Below the pieces are notes generated by a model. It saw nothing but the letters and a program-made list of their open reading frames with translations, was not told where the DNA came from and did not search any database. A stretch of 5,303 nt of DNA from Chitinophagaceae bacterium (GTDB lineage: Bacteria; Bacteroidota; Bacteroidia; Chitinophagales; Chitinophagaceae), in assembly GCA_026785745.1 (NCBI GenBank), contig JAJAZO010000381.1, forward strand, positions 1-5,303, written 5' to 3'. Shown in pieces: positions 1 to 5,219 of the stretch. Made by a program: the position numbers and the translations under genes. Position 1 is the first letter of the stretch. Each line of letters begins with the position of its first letter.

Positions 1-599
1 AGATGTACCCGTATTTCTTTTTTGTAAATGTTGATATACTTTATGGCACTGCTGCCAACCGGTACTAATCTTTCCTTATCACCTTTACCGATAACTCTTA
101 TAAAACCTGCATCAAGATACAATTGAGATATTTTCAGGTTCACCACTTCGCTTACCCGAAGCCCGCAACTGTACATAGTTTCCAAAATAGCTTTGTTGCG
201 GCCTCCCTCGGCTTTACTCAGGTCAATCTGCTGAATCATGTTTTCTATTTCATCAAAACTCAATGTATCAGGTAAAGTCCTTTTTAGCTTCGGCGCTTCC
301 AGCAGAGTGGTAGGGTCTGTTTTCGAAATATGTTCAAGTAAACAATATTTGTAAAATGCCCGCAAGCCGGAAATAATCCTTGATTGTGATGATGCCATCA
401 TACCCAGTTCAGTTATCCATTTAATGAACTGCTGCAGATCCTTCAGTGTAAGTTCAGCAGGGTTTTTAGGTGATTTCTTTTCTAATAAATGCAGCGTCAG
501 TAATTCAATGTCCCGCAGGTAGGCCTGAACAGAATTATCCGACAAAGATTTTTCTAACTGTAAATATGCTTTGAATCCTTTCTTATAAGGTTCCCACAT
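1..599 (-). CDS. xerD: Tyrosine recombinase XerD (partial, C-terminus beyond window)
   Basis: Site-specific tyrosine recombinase that, with XerC, resolves chromosome dimers at dif. The first 199 residues are visible; the frame stays open to the left edge. Residues 1-90 are the SAM-like, DNA-binding N-terminal core (SDNSVQAYLRDI; SSQSRIISGLRAFYKYC). From about residue 110 the catalytic domain begins (LPDTLSFDEIENMI). Catalytic Arg148 lies in YSCGLRVSE and catalytic Lys172 in GKGDKERLVP; both fall at the residue numbers known for E. coli XerD, which supports the start and argues against indels. The HxxR motif, second His and nucleophilic Tyr would lie outside the window. The ATG overlaps the TAA of the upstream lipoprotein gene (TAATG) and has no Shine-Dalgarno, so expression is probably coupled to that gene. 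XerC or an integrase is possible, but the spacing and lack of mobile context favour XerD. Confidence 0.9.
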   Translation of the reverse strand, partial: MWEPYKKGFKAYLQLEKSLSDNSVQAYLRDIELLTLHLLEKKSPKNPAELTLKDLQQFIKWITELGMMASSQSRIISGLRAFYKYCLLEHISKTDPTTLLEAPKLKRTLPDTLSFDEIENMIQQIDLSKAEGGRNKAILETMYSCGLRVSEVVNLKISQLYLDAGFIRVIGKGDKERLVPVGSSAIKYINIYKKEIRVH

Positions 600-1246
600 T
601 ATTCAAGAGTAATTTTTTTCTCCAGCTCTTTCCAGGCTTCACCAATTTTCACTTTCACCCAAATTCTTGTGTCAGTTACGTTTACAGAATCAATGTATTC
701 ATGTATATCATCGTATTCAATGTCTAATTTTTCTCCAAAAGTCATCATCGCTTTTTTGCCGGTGGTTATCTCTTCTACATAAATATTTCCCCTGTCAGTA
801 TAAGCCAGCAGGTTATCTGCAATAGAAAATTTCGGATCAATATTATTAATACCGCTGGTTTTCATTACAAAGCTTTGTGTTTTATCATACGGCAGTTTAA
901 TCTGGAAGCCTCTGCCGGTGGCGCAGTCATTAAATAATATGTAAGCAAATTCATTGTCTTTAAAAATGCAACGGGCAAAATCTTTATTCAGTTTAGCATC
1001 CGGGTAATCAAACTTGGTTTTGCGGGCAGCGATACCAGTATAGCCCCAGACAAGAGTATCTCCTTTGCAATTATTGGGGGTGATATAAACAAAAGGGTTT
1101 GATGTATGATCACCTGCAAACTTCAGGGTATCTTTCAGACAAGCTGTATCACAAAATGGTTTTGGCCCATTAGCGGAGGAAGACTTGCAGCCACCCATTG
1201 AAAAAGCCAGGATCAAAGCGATGGCAGGAACAAGAAGTAGTTTCAT
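599..1246 (-). CDS. Hypothetical lipoprotein upstream of xerD
   Basis: 215-residue protein of unrecognised family. The N-terminus is a lipoprotein signal: Lys2, a hydrophobic stretch (LLLVPAIALILAF), then the lipobox MGGC with the predicted lipidated Cys20. The mature protein follows with a Ser/Asn/Gly linker (KSSSANG) and should be anchored in the cell envelope facing the periplasm. It holds five more cysteines (about 32, 36, 60, 93, 108), including CDTAC, compatible with disulfides. The rest alternates short beta-like segments (DNLLAYTDRGNIYVEEITTG) and ends in a charged tail, resembling beta-propeller or beta-sandwich envelope proteins, but I cannot name a domain. The ATG at 1246 is chosen because it gives a complete signal peptide and sits about 20 bases after a TAnnTTTG promoter. 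It is the first gene of an apparent operon with xerD; a functional link to recombination is not implied. Confidence 0.8.
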   Translation of the reverse strand: MKLLLVPAIALILAFSMGGCKSSSANGPKPFCDTACLKDTLKFAGDHTSNPFVYITPNNCKGDTLVWGYTGIAARKTKFDYPDAKLNKDFARCIFKDNEFAYILFNDCATGRGFQIKLPYDKTQSFVMKTSGINNIDPKFSIADNLLAYTDRGNIYVEEITTGKKAMMTFGEKLDIEYDDIHEYIDSVNVTDTRIWVKVKIGEAWKELEKKITLE

Positions 1247-1268
1247 TATTGGTAGTTTGATGTTGCAA

Positions 1269-1300
1269 CAAAAATAACCATTGCTAACATCGGTACGAAA
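1269..1300 (-). promoter_or_regulatory. Bacteroidota-type promoter for the lipoprotein-xerD unit
   Basis: On the minus strand TATTTTTG (1276-1269) matches the Bacteroidota -7 consensus TAnnTTTG exactly. About 19 bases upstream TTTCG (1300-1296) is a plausible -33 element. Transcription would start near 1263, giving a leader of about 17 bases before the ATG at 1246, with no Shine-Dalgarno. The predicted start falls inside the 10-bp palindrome TGTTGCAACA (1261-1270). Motif match only; no expression data. Confidence 0.55.
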
Positions 1301-1336
1301 ATTCTTTTACGGTGTGCGACGAAACGGGTGAAGTAG

Positions 1337-1344
1337 TATCTTCG
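1337..1344 (+). promoter_or_regulatory. Possible -7 element for the YkgJ-family gene
   Basis: TATCTTCG matches TAnnTTTG at five of the six fixed positions and ends only four bases before the ATG at 1349. If used, transcription would begin at or very near the start codon, giving a leaderless or nearly leaderless mRNA. No convincing -33 element is seen around 1310-1320, so this is a weak call. Confidence 0.3.
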
Positions 1345-1348
1345 GCAC

Positions 1349-1864
1349 ATGCCAGTAATACAACCCATCAACCTCCGTTCGTTCAAACAAAAAGTTCGTC
1401 ATAAAAAAAACAGCATGCGCCGTTTCCTGTCTAAACTGGACAGGGAAACACCAAAAGGGCTCCAAAATAAAATCGCTATAGTAGAAAAAGAAGTATGGGC
1501 AGAAACGGATTGCCTGTCCTGCGCCAATTGCTGTAAAACGATGACACCGACTTTTAACAAACAGGATTTAAAAAGAATATCGGCGCATTTCAATATGACG
1601 GTAGAAGCATTTCAAACAAAATGGCTGAAAAGAGAAAGAGGTGGTGAAAGAGACTGGCTCAATAAAGTAGAGCCCTGTCAATTCTTAAATCTGAAGGATA
1701 ATAAATGCAGCATATATGAAGTTCGCCCCGCTGACTGCGCCGGTTTCCCCCATTTATCAAAAAAGTTCAAAGACTTTGTTCACATACATAAACAGAATGT
1801 AGAGTACTGTCCGGCTACGTATAAGTTGGTAGAGAAAATGATGAGTCAGGTCAATGGTGAATAG
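1349..1864 (+). CDS. YkgJ-family cysteine-cluster (CxxCxxCC) protein
   Basis: 171-residue protein of the YkgJ/CxxCxxCC family (Pfam PF03692), annotated as putative zinc- or iron-chelating proteins; the biochemical role is not established. The cluster CLSCANCC supplies Cys55, Cys58, Cys61 and Cys62. Further conserved cysteines follow at 110 (EPCQFL), 120 (NKCSIYEVRPADC), 130 (CAGFP) and 154 (EYCPA), the usual arrangement of an eight-Cys metal-binding domain. The first 45 residues are basic and probably helical. There is no signal peptide, so it is likely cytosolic. It diverges from the lipoprotein gene. Its last codons (VNGE and the TAG) are written by the heptamer repeat starting at 1849, so the natural C-terminus may have been altered by that repeat. 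No Shine-Dalgarno is seen. Confidence 0.9.
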   Translation: MPVIQPINLRSFKQKVRHKKNSMRRFLSKLDRETPKGLQNKIAIVEKEVWAETDCLSCANCCKTMTPTFNKQDLKRISAHFNMTVEAFQTKWLKRERGGERDWLNKVEPCQFLNLKDNKCSIYEVRPADCAGFPHLSKKFKDFVHIHKQNVEYCPATYKLVEKMMSQVNGE

Positions 1865-1876
1865 GGAATGGGGAAT
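1849..1876 (+). repeat. Left heptamer array (GGTCAAT-GGTGAAT-AGGGAAT-GGGGAAT)
   Basis: Four consecutive 7-base units with the pattern RGNNAAT: GGTCAAT, GGTGAAT, AGGGAAT and GGGGAAT. The first two and part of the third lie inside the 3' end of the YkgJ-family gene and supply its stop codon (TAG at 1862-1864). The first 21 bases recur inverted at 2286-2306 with one mismatch. Confidence 0.85.
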
Positions 1877-1879
1877 GGG

Positions 1880-2239
1880 TCAGGCACTCAGATTGGTAAT
1901 GAGTTTACTTAACATTTTAAAAATCGATTCCATTGACTTTTCTAATTCGATTGTCTTTTTAGGTTCAGTATATCCCAGTAAAATTGATATTTCGATTTGT
2001 GTTTCTATTTCAACCAGCGAACTTCGGGATATTTCATAGAATCGGTTTCTCTCCAATTTAGAGCTTCTGGCTGAACCTTCTGCGATATTACTGCATACAG
2101 AAATAGCAGCTCTTCTTAATTGGCTTACTAATACATATAGTTATTCCTTTGGAAAGGATTTTGTAATCAAATAGACTTCTTTTACCAAATGCAATGAAAT
2201 TTTATAAACCTATAGATTTTTGTGTGCAAGAATCAACAT
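1880..2239 (-). pseudogene. Four-helix-bundle (23S-IVS/S23-like) protein pseudogene with two in-frame stops
   Basis: Read on the minus strand from ATG at 2239 to TGA at 1880, this is a single frame of 120 codons, the normal length for the four-helix-bundle family (PF05635, 23S rRNA-intervening-sequence protein; same fold as Avd of diversity-generating retroelements). Family landmarks: HKNL-x-VYKISLHLVKEVY (helix 1), TKSFPKE-x-LYVLVSQLRRAA (helix 2), the signature SVCSNIAEGSARSS near residues 47-60, then YEISRSSLVEIETQIEISILLGY and a C-terminal helix. Codon 10 is TAG (2210-2212) where relatives usually have Lys, Glu or Gln. Codon 33 is TAA (2141-2143) where relatives have Glu or Asp (FPKEELYGL). 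Both fit single base changes; there is no frameshift. Since the downstream frame is otherwise clean, inactivation looks recent. The function of intact members is unclear. No promoter seen. Sequencing error at two sites is possible but unlikely. Confidence 0.85.
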
Positions 2240-2285
2240 AATATTTTGTGTTTAATTAATAAATCATGGTTAATAGGGTTTTTGT

Positions 2286-2313
2286 ATTCCCCATTCACCA
2301 TTGACCATTCACT
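2286..2313 (-). repeat. Right heptamer array, inverted relative to the left one
   Basis: On the minus strand it reads AGTGAAT, GGTCAAT, GGTGAAT, GGGGAAT. The last three units pair with the first three of the left array (20 of 21 bases identical), in inverted orientation. The outermost unit overlaps the stop codon of yraN (TAG, minus strand 2314-2312). Confidence 0.85.
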
Positions 2314-2671
2314 ACAAGAATACATCTTCAATAAAAAAATACTCCGCGTCTCCATTCCTTTGCAACGTAATAGAAAGTATATCATAAGAAATCCATTGAT
2401 GGCCGGGATGCAGGAATAAAAATTCATCGGCTGCCTTTTGAAGATTCTTGAACTTCTTCTTGGTTACGCTGTCTTCGGGGTGGCCGCCAAAGGGAGATGC
2501 TTTCCTGGCTTTTACTTCTACAAAGTGTAAAAACTTTCCTTTGGTAGCGATGATGTCAATTTCATGATAGGAGTGCCGCCAGTTGCGGTGCAAGAGTTCA
2601 AACCCGTTTTTTTTTAGCCACCGGGCCGCCATTTCTTCTCCTTCTTTTCCCAGTTCGTTATGCGAGGCCAT
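2312..2671 (-). CDS. yraN: YraN family protein (UPF0102, nuclease-like fold)
   Basis: 119-residue protein, normal length for the UPF0102/YraN family (PF02021), which has a restriction-endonuclease-like PD-(D/E)xK fold and no firmly established cellular role; a Holliday-junction or DNA-processing function has been suggested from structure. Visible landmarks: N-terminal helix HNELGKEGEEMAARWLKKNGF, the strand NWR, then HEIDII with Glu37 and Asp39, and FVEVKAR with Glu52 and Lys54 as the putative catalytic set. The rest (SVTKKKFKNLQKAADEFL; WISYDILSITL) follows the family pattern. ATG at 2671 is chosen because MASHNELGKEGE is the typical start. The stop touches the right heptamer array. It diverges from manA across 37 bases; only a poor TAnnTTTG-like motif (TTAATTTG, minus strand 2694-2687) is seen, and no Shine-Dalgarno. 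Confidence 0.9.
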   Translation of the reverse strand: MASHNELGKEGEEMAARWLKKNGFELLHRNWRHSYHEIDIIATKGKFLHFVEVKARKASPFGGHPEDSVTKKKFKNLQKAADEFLFLHPGHQWISYDILSITLQRNGDAEYFFIEDVFL

Positions 2672-2675
2672 TTAT

Positions 2676-2683
2676 TATCTTTA
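2676..2683 (+). promoter_or_regulatory. Possible -7 element for manA
   Basis: TATCTTTA matches TAnnTTTG at all but the last position and lies 25 bases before the manA ATG. A -33-like TTCG at 2654-2657, inside the yraN 5' end, is 18 bases upstream. Position is good; the match is imperfect. Confidence 0.35.
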
Positions 2684-2708
2684 CTTCAAATTAATGAAGA
2701 AATAGTTT

Positions 2709-3896
2709 ATGCCGGGCATTTATCCATTAAAAGGCGTTGTTAAGCAGTATGACTGGGGGGGCACTTCCTTTATTCCATCCTTATTGAAAATGGAGAATAA
2801 ACCACCAAAGCCTTTTGCAGAATACTGGATGGGTACACATCCGTTAGGTCAGTCGTTAGTAGATACAGGTGGTAGTGTGCCAACGGAATTGTCTCTTATT
2901 GCCGGCAACCTTCCTTATTTATTCAAGGCACAGGATGTAAAAGAAATGTTGTCTATCCAGGTACATCCTGATAAAAAAGCGGCAGAAAAAGAGTTTGCCA
3001 GAGAGAATGCAGAAGGCATTCCAGCGGATGCACCGCATCGTAATTATAAGGATGATAATCATAAACCGGAAATGCTGGTGGCATTGGGTGATTTTTGGTT
3101 GCTGCATGGATTTAAACCTATAGAACAATTATCGTACACATTGCTGAATGTGGTAGAGTTACAGGAACTATTACCCATTTTCAATGAAACGGGGTATGCC
3201 GGTTTGTATAAGCATGTAATGGAAATGCCACAACCGGAAGTGAACAGGATTTTGCAACCATTGATTGATAATATGGCTACAATATGTGAAGCTGAAGAGC
3301 CTGATAAATCGGATGAAGATTATTGGGCGGCTAAGGCAGCTGCTACTTTTACAAAAGATAATAATATAGACAGGGGAATTTTCTCCATCTATTTGTTCAA
3401 CATTGTTCAGCTAAAAAAAGGAGAGGGGCTTTTCCAGGGAGCCGGTGTGCCGCATGCCTACCTCGAAGGAAAATGTGTGGAGATAATGGCAAATTCGGAT
3501 AATGTGCTCCGTGGCGGCCTTACCACCAAGCATGTGGATGTAAAAGAATTACTGAAACATGTAAAATGCGAAGCCACCTATCCGGCCATCATTACCGGTG
3601 AAGAAGCAGGGCCAGAAGAACGATTGTATAAAATACCGGCACCTGATCCGATAGCTATCGGATTCCGGCTAAGTGTTTTTGAACTTGAAGCAGGGGGAAC
3701 GATTTCTTTTGACCCTGTTAGTGTTGAAATTTTGTTGCTGACAGAAGGTGTGGCAGAACTCGATGATGATAATATTGCTATCAGGCTGGAATATGGAAAT
3801 CCGTCGGCAGTCGTTTTTCCCGGGCAAACAGTTTATCTCGCCGCCGCCAAAAAAGCCACTGTTTTCAGGGCTTCTGCACCTGTCCGCAATGGTTGA
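2709..3896 (+). CDS. manA: Mannose-6-phosphate isomerase, class I
   Basis: 395-residue type I phosphomannose isomerase (cupin fold), a cytosolic zinc enzyme interconverting mannose-6-phosphate and fructose-6-phosphate. It links mannose use to glycolysis and supplies precursor for GDP-mannose and surface polysaccharides. Length fits the family (E. coli 391). The N-terminus YPLKGVVKQYDWGG is typical. Zinc ligands are visible: Gln84 and His86 in SIQVHPDK, Glu121 in HKPEM, and His249 in GVPHAYLEG. The catalytic Arg268 lies in SDNVLRGGLTTKH. The C-terminal cupin part (from about residue 310) ends in SAVVFPGQTVYL. ATG at 2709 follows an in-frame-unrelated ATG at 2694 that hits a stop within three codons. 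No Shine-Dalgarno. It diverges from yraN and is followed by a separate promoter, so it is probably monocistronic. An 18-bp perfect palindrome sits at 3647-3664. Confidence 0.96.
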   Translation: MPGIYPLKGVVKQYDWGGTSFIPSLLKMENKPPKPFAEYWMGTHPLGQSLVDTGGSVPTELSLIAGNLPYLFKAQDVKEMLSIQVHPDKKAAEKEFARENAEGIPADAPHRNYKDDNHKPEMLVALGDFWLLHGFKPIEQLSYTLLNVVELQELLPIFNETGYAGLYKHVMEMPQPEVNRILQPLIDNMATICEAEEPDKSDEDYWAAKAAATFTKDNNIDRGIFSIYLFNIVQLKKGEGLFQGAGVPHAYLEGKCVEIMANSDNVLRGGLTTKHVDVKELLKHVKCEATYPAIITGEEAGPEERLYKIPAPDPIAIGFRLSVFELEAGGTISFDPVSVEILLLTEGVAELDDDNIAIRLEYGNPSAVVFPGQTVYLAAAKKATVFRASAPVRNG

Positions 3897-3927
3897 TAAT
3901 TAGACCGGGCAATTGCTTCAATTCATT

Positions 3928-3935
3928 TATTTTTG
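3928..3935 (+). promoter_or_regulatory. -7 element for the DUF6580-like membrane gene
   Basis: TATTTTTG is an exact match to TAnnTTTG in the 73-bp gap after manA. It would start transcription near 3941, about 30 bases before the ATG at 3970, with an A-rich leader (CTAAAAAAAT) in place of a Shine-Dalgarno. No good -33 element is seen at the expected spacing. Confidence 0.5.
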
Positions 3936-3969
3936 CTCCGTATCCAACGAACTAATCAACTAAAAAAAT

Positions 3970-4539
3970 ATGAAGAACAACGGACGGTTAATTGTTTTCA
4001 CATTGGTGCTGGTAATACTGGCTACAGCCTGTAAATACTTCTTTGGGCCCGATCTTGACTGGTCTGGTTTTTCACCTGTTATTGCGATAGCCTTATTCGC
4101 AGGATTTATCATCAAGCAAAAGGATATGTCTTTCCTGCTGCCATTACTCGCCTTATTTATCAGCGATGCAGTAATTCAATTCCTATACACACAGGATATG
4201 TTTCCGTATGCCGGCTTTTACAGCGGTCAGTGGAAAAACTATCTGATATTAATGGTGGCTACATTGATTGGCTGGGCATTAAAAGGCAGAAGTTATACAA
4301 GCTTGCTTGCCGGAACAATCGCCGCCCCAACGGTATTTTTCCTCGTATCCAACTTTATGGTATGGCAGGCTACAACAGAAGCGGTATATGCAAAAAGTTT
4401 CAGTGGTTTAATGACTTGCTATGAAGCTGGTCTTCCGTTTTACAGAAATTCTTTAATTGCTACATTGCTATTCCTGCCGGTGATTCTTTTAGTTTACAAC
4501 TATCTCACCAAAAAGAAAGCGGTACTTACATTGGCTTAA
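3970..4539 (+). CDS. DUF6580-like integral membrane protein
   Basis: 189-residue inner-membrane protein. It has about six hydrophobic segments, near residues 7-25, 34-49, 54-72, 90-105, 110-132 and 161-179, and a basic C-terminus (LTKKK). Landmarks recalled from the DUF6580 family are present: GFSPVIAIALFAG, LFISDAVIQ, Trp/Tyr-rich WKNYL, SNFMVW and the loop CYEAGLPFYRN. Function is unknown. The size and six-helix layout recall ECF-transporter substrate-binding (S) components, but no vitamin or metal riboswitch precedes it and no ECF ATPase or T-component is nearby, so transport is speculation. Cys21 after LATA is not taken as a lipobox because the residue at -3 is poor and the protein is polytopic. 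It has its own promoter and a strong terminator, so it appears to be a single-gene transcription unit. Confidence 0.8.
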   Translation: MKNNGRLIVFTLVLVILATACKYFFGPDLDWSGFSPVIAIALFAGFIIKQKDMSFLLPLLALFISDAVIQFLYTQDMFPYAGFYSGQWKNYLILMVATLIGWALKGRSYTSLLAGTIAAPTVFFLVSNFMVWQATTEAVYAKSFSGLMTCYEAGLPFYRNSLIATLLFLPVILLVYNYLTKKKAVLTLA

Positions 4540-4565
4540 TCCATTCTCTATATGATTTGAAATTT

Positions 4566-4591
4566 ATCCCGCCAGCAGCGGGATTTTTTTT
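4566..4591 (+). terminator. Intrinsic terminator after the membrane-protein gene
   Basis: Perfect 7-bp stem ATCCCGC (4566-4572) / GCGGGAT (4578-4584) with a 5-base loop (CAGCA), followed by a run of eight T (4584-4591, the first being the last base of the stem). It starts 27 bases after the stop codon of the membrane gene. On the minus strand the hairpin is not followed by a T run, so it mainly serves the plus strand. Confidence 0.9.
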
Positions 4592-4689
4592 GCCACAGAT
4601 TAACACAGATTGATTGCTTCGCAATCTTTGCATTAAATAACTTCTGCCACAGGCTGAAAAAATCTGTGTTAATCTGCGTAATCTGTGGC
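4592..4689. repeat. Palindromic intergenic repeat with GCCACAGATT ends (copy 1)
   Basis: A 98-bp block with inverted ends: GCCACAGATT (4592-4601) pairs with AATCTGTGGC (4680-4689), and GATTAACACAGATT (4598-4611) pairs perfectly with AATCTGTGTTAATC (4661-4674). The right arm has one extra 9-base unit (ACGCAGATT when reversed), so the ends are built from variable CAGATT-type units. Inside is a hairpin, GATTGC-TTC-GCAATC (4612-4626). It lies between the 3' ends of the membrane gene and rnhA, directly after the terminator. It has no coding content and could fold as a cruciform or long RNA hairpin. A related copy is at 5220. Confidence 0.8.
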
Positions 4690-4710
4690 TAAGTTGTATT
4701 CATTCGTGGC

Positions 4711-5184
4711 TTAACTCGCCGTCCCCTCATACCCCTCATCATGCAGCAAAGTATGATGGCTTCCATCCGCAGCTTCAGTTGCCAGTTCATCACAACGATT
4801 ATTAAATGGATTATCGGCATGCCCTTTCACCCATTTGAATTTGATCGTATGCTTCTTCGATAACTCATAAAACTCCCACCATAGATCTGGATTCTTCTTA
4901 CCGCCTTTAAAGTTGGTCTTAATCCAGTTTTTCAACCAACCCTCTTCCCATGCTTTTACAACGTACTGACTATCGGAATAAATAGTTACGTCCATTTTTT
5001 CTTTTTTCAATGCTTTTAATCCGGCAATTACCGCCATCAGTTCCATGCGGTTGTTGGTGGTATGATGATAGCCTTGCGATAATTCTTTCCGGTGATGGCC
5101 ACTCATAAGAATAGTTCCATAGCCACCGGGGCCGGGGTTGCCTCTTGCAGAGCCGTCTGTATATATCGTAACTTTTGTATTCAT
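4711..5184 (-). CDS. rnhA: Ribonuclease HI
   Basis: 157-residue RNase HI, which cleaves the RNA strand of RNA-DNA hybrids (R-loops, replication primers) in the cytoplasm; E. coli RnhA is 155 residues. Catalytic carboxylates: Asp10 in IYTDGS, Glu48 in NNRMEL, Asp71 in IYSDSQYV and Asp132 in NNRCDELA. The catalytic His122 is in WVKGHADN. GNPGPGGYG follows the first strand, and the basic handle region (WLKNWIKTNFKGGKKNPDLWW) that helps bind hybrid is present. The ATG at 5184 is preferred over an in-frame GTG at 5193 because it puts Asp10 at the family position and ATG is used by the other genes here. No Shine-Dalgarno and no clear TAnnTTTG promoter. It converges on the membrane gene and lies between two related intergenic repeats. 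Confidence 0.96.
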   Translation of the reverse strand: MNTKVTIYTDGSARGNPGPGGYGTILMSGHHRKELSQGYHHTTNNRMELMAVIAGLKALKKEKMDVTIYSDSQYVVKAWEEGWLKNWIKTNFKGGKKNPDLWWEFYELSKKHTIKFKWVKGHADNPFNNRCDELATEAADGSHHTLLHDEGYEGTAS

Positions 5185-5194
5185 TTTTACCACT

Positions 5195-5209
5195 AATTGC
5201 TGCGCAATT
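5195..5209. repeat. AATTGC-TGC-GCAATT hairpin upstream of rnhA
   Basis: Perfect 6-bp inverted repeat with a 3-base loop, 11 bases upstream of the rnhA ATG and so within its leader or promoter. It resembles the hairpin cores at 4612-4626 and 5249-5263 (ATTGC...GCAAT), suggesting common origin or a shared short structural motif. It could affect rnhA translation or mark a repeat boundary. Confidence 0.6.
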
Positions 5210-5219
5210 TATTTGTTTA

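Larger units (their letters stand above)
1849..2306. mobile_element. Candidate small insertion bounded by heptamer inverted repeats
   Basis: A 458-bp block bounded by 21-base inverted repeats (1849-1869 and 2286-2306, one mismatch) and containing only the four-helix-bundle pseudogene. The block is visibly more AT-rich than its neighbours and is wedged between the 3' ends of two convergent genes. This geometry resembles a small non-autonomous element, but no transposase and no clear target-site duplication are visible. The alternative is that heptamers spread independently of the gene. The boundaries are inferred. Confidence 0.35.

Noticed and set aside
1399..1593. Minus-strand 64-codon open frame
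   Set aside because: Lies wholly opposite the YkgJ-family gene, whose cysteine motifs are clear; no recognisable protein.
1854..2039. Plus-strand 61-codon open frame starting in the heptamer array
   Set aside because: Its start is made by the repeat and the rest is antisense to the four-helix-bundle pseudogene.
1849..2313. CRISPR array
   Set aside because: The units are adjacent heptamers with no spacers and only four per array.
2222..2427. Two short open frames (plus 2222-2419, minus 2233-2427)
   Set aside because: Both cross the heptamer array and run into yraN in the wrong frame or strand; their sequences have no family features.
2919..3128. Minus-strand 69-codon open frame
   Set aside because: Antisense to the zinc-binding region of manA.
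4015..4035. Lipobox-like LATAC in the membrane protein
   Set aside because: The -3 residue is Ala, and the protein has further membrane helices and no other lipoprotein feature.
4230..4424. Plus-strand 64-codon open frame
   Set aside because: Alternative frame inside the membrane-protein gene.
5185..5193. GTG start at 5193 for rnhA
   Set aside because: Adds three residues (MVK) beyond the family start; ATG at 5184 places Asp10 exactly and is the more usual codon.
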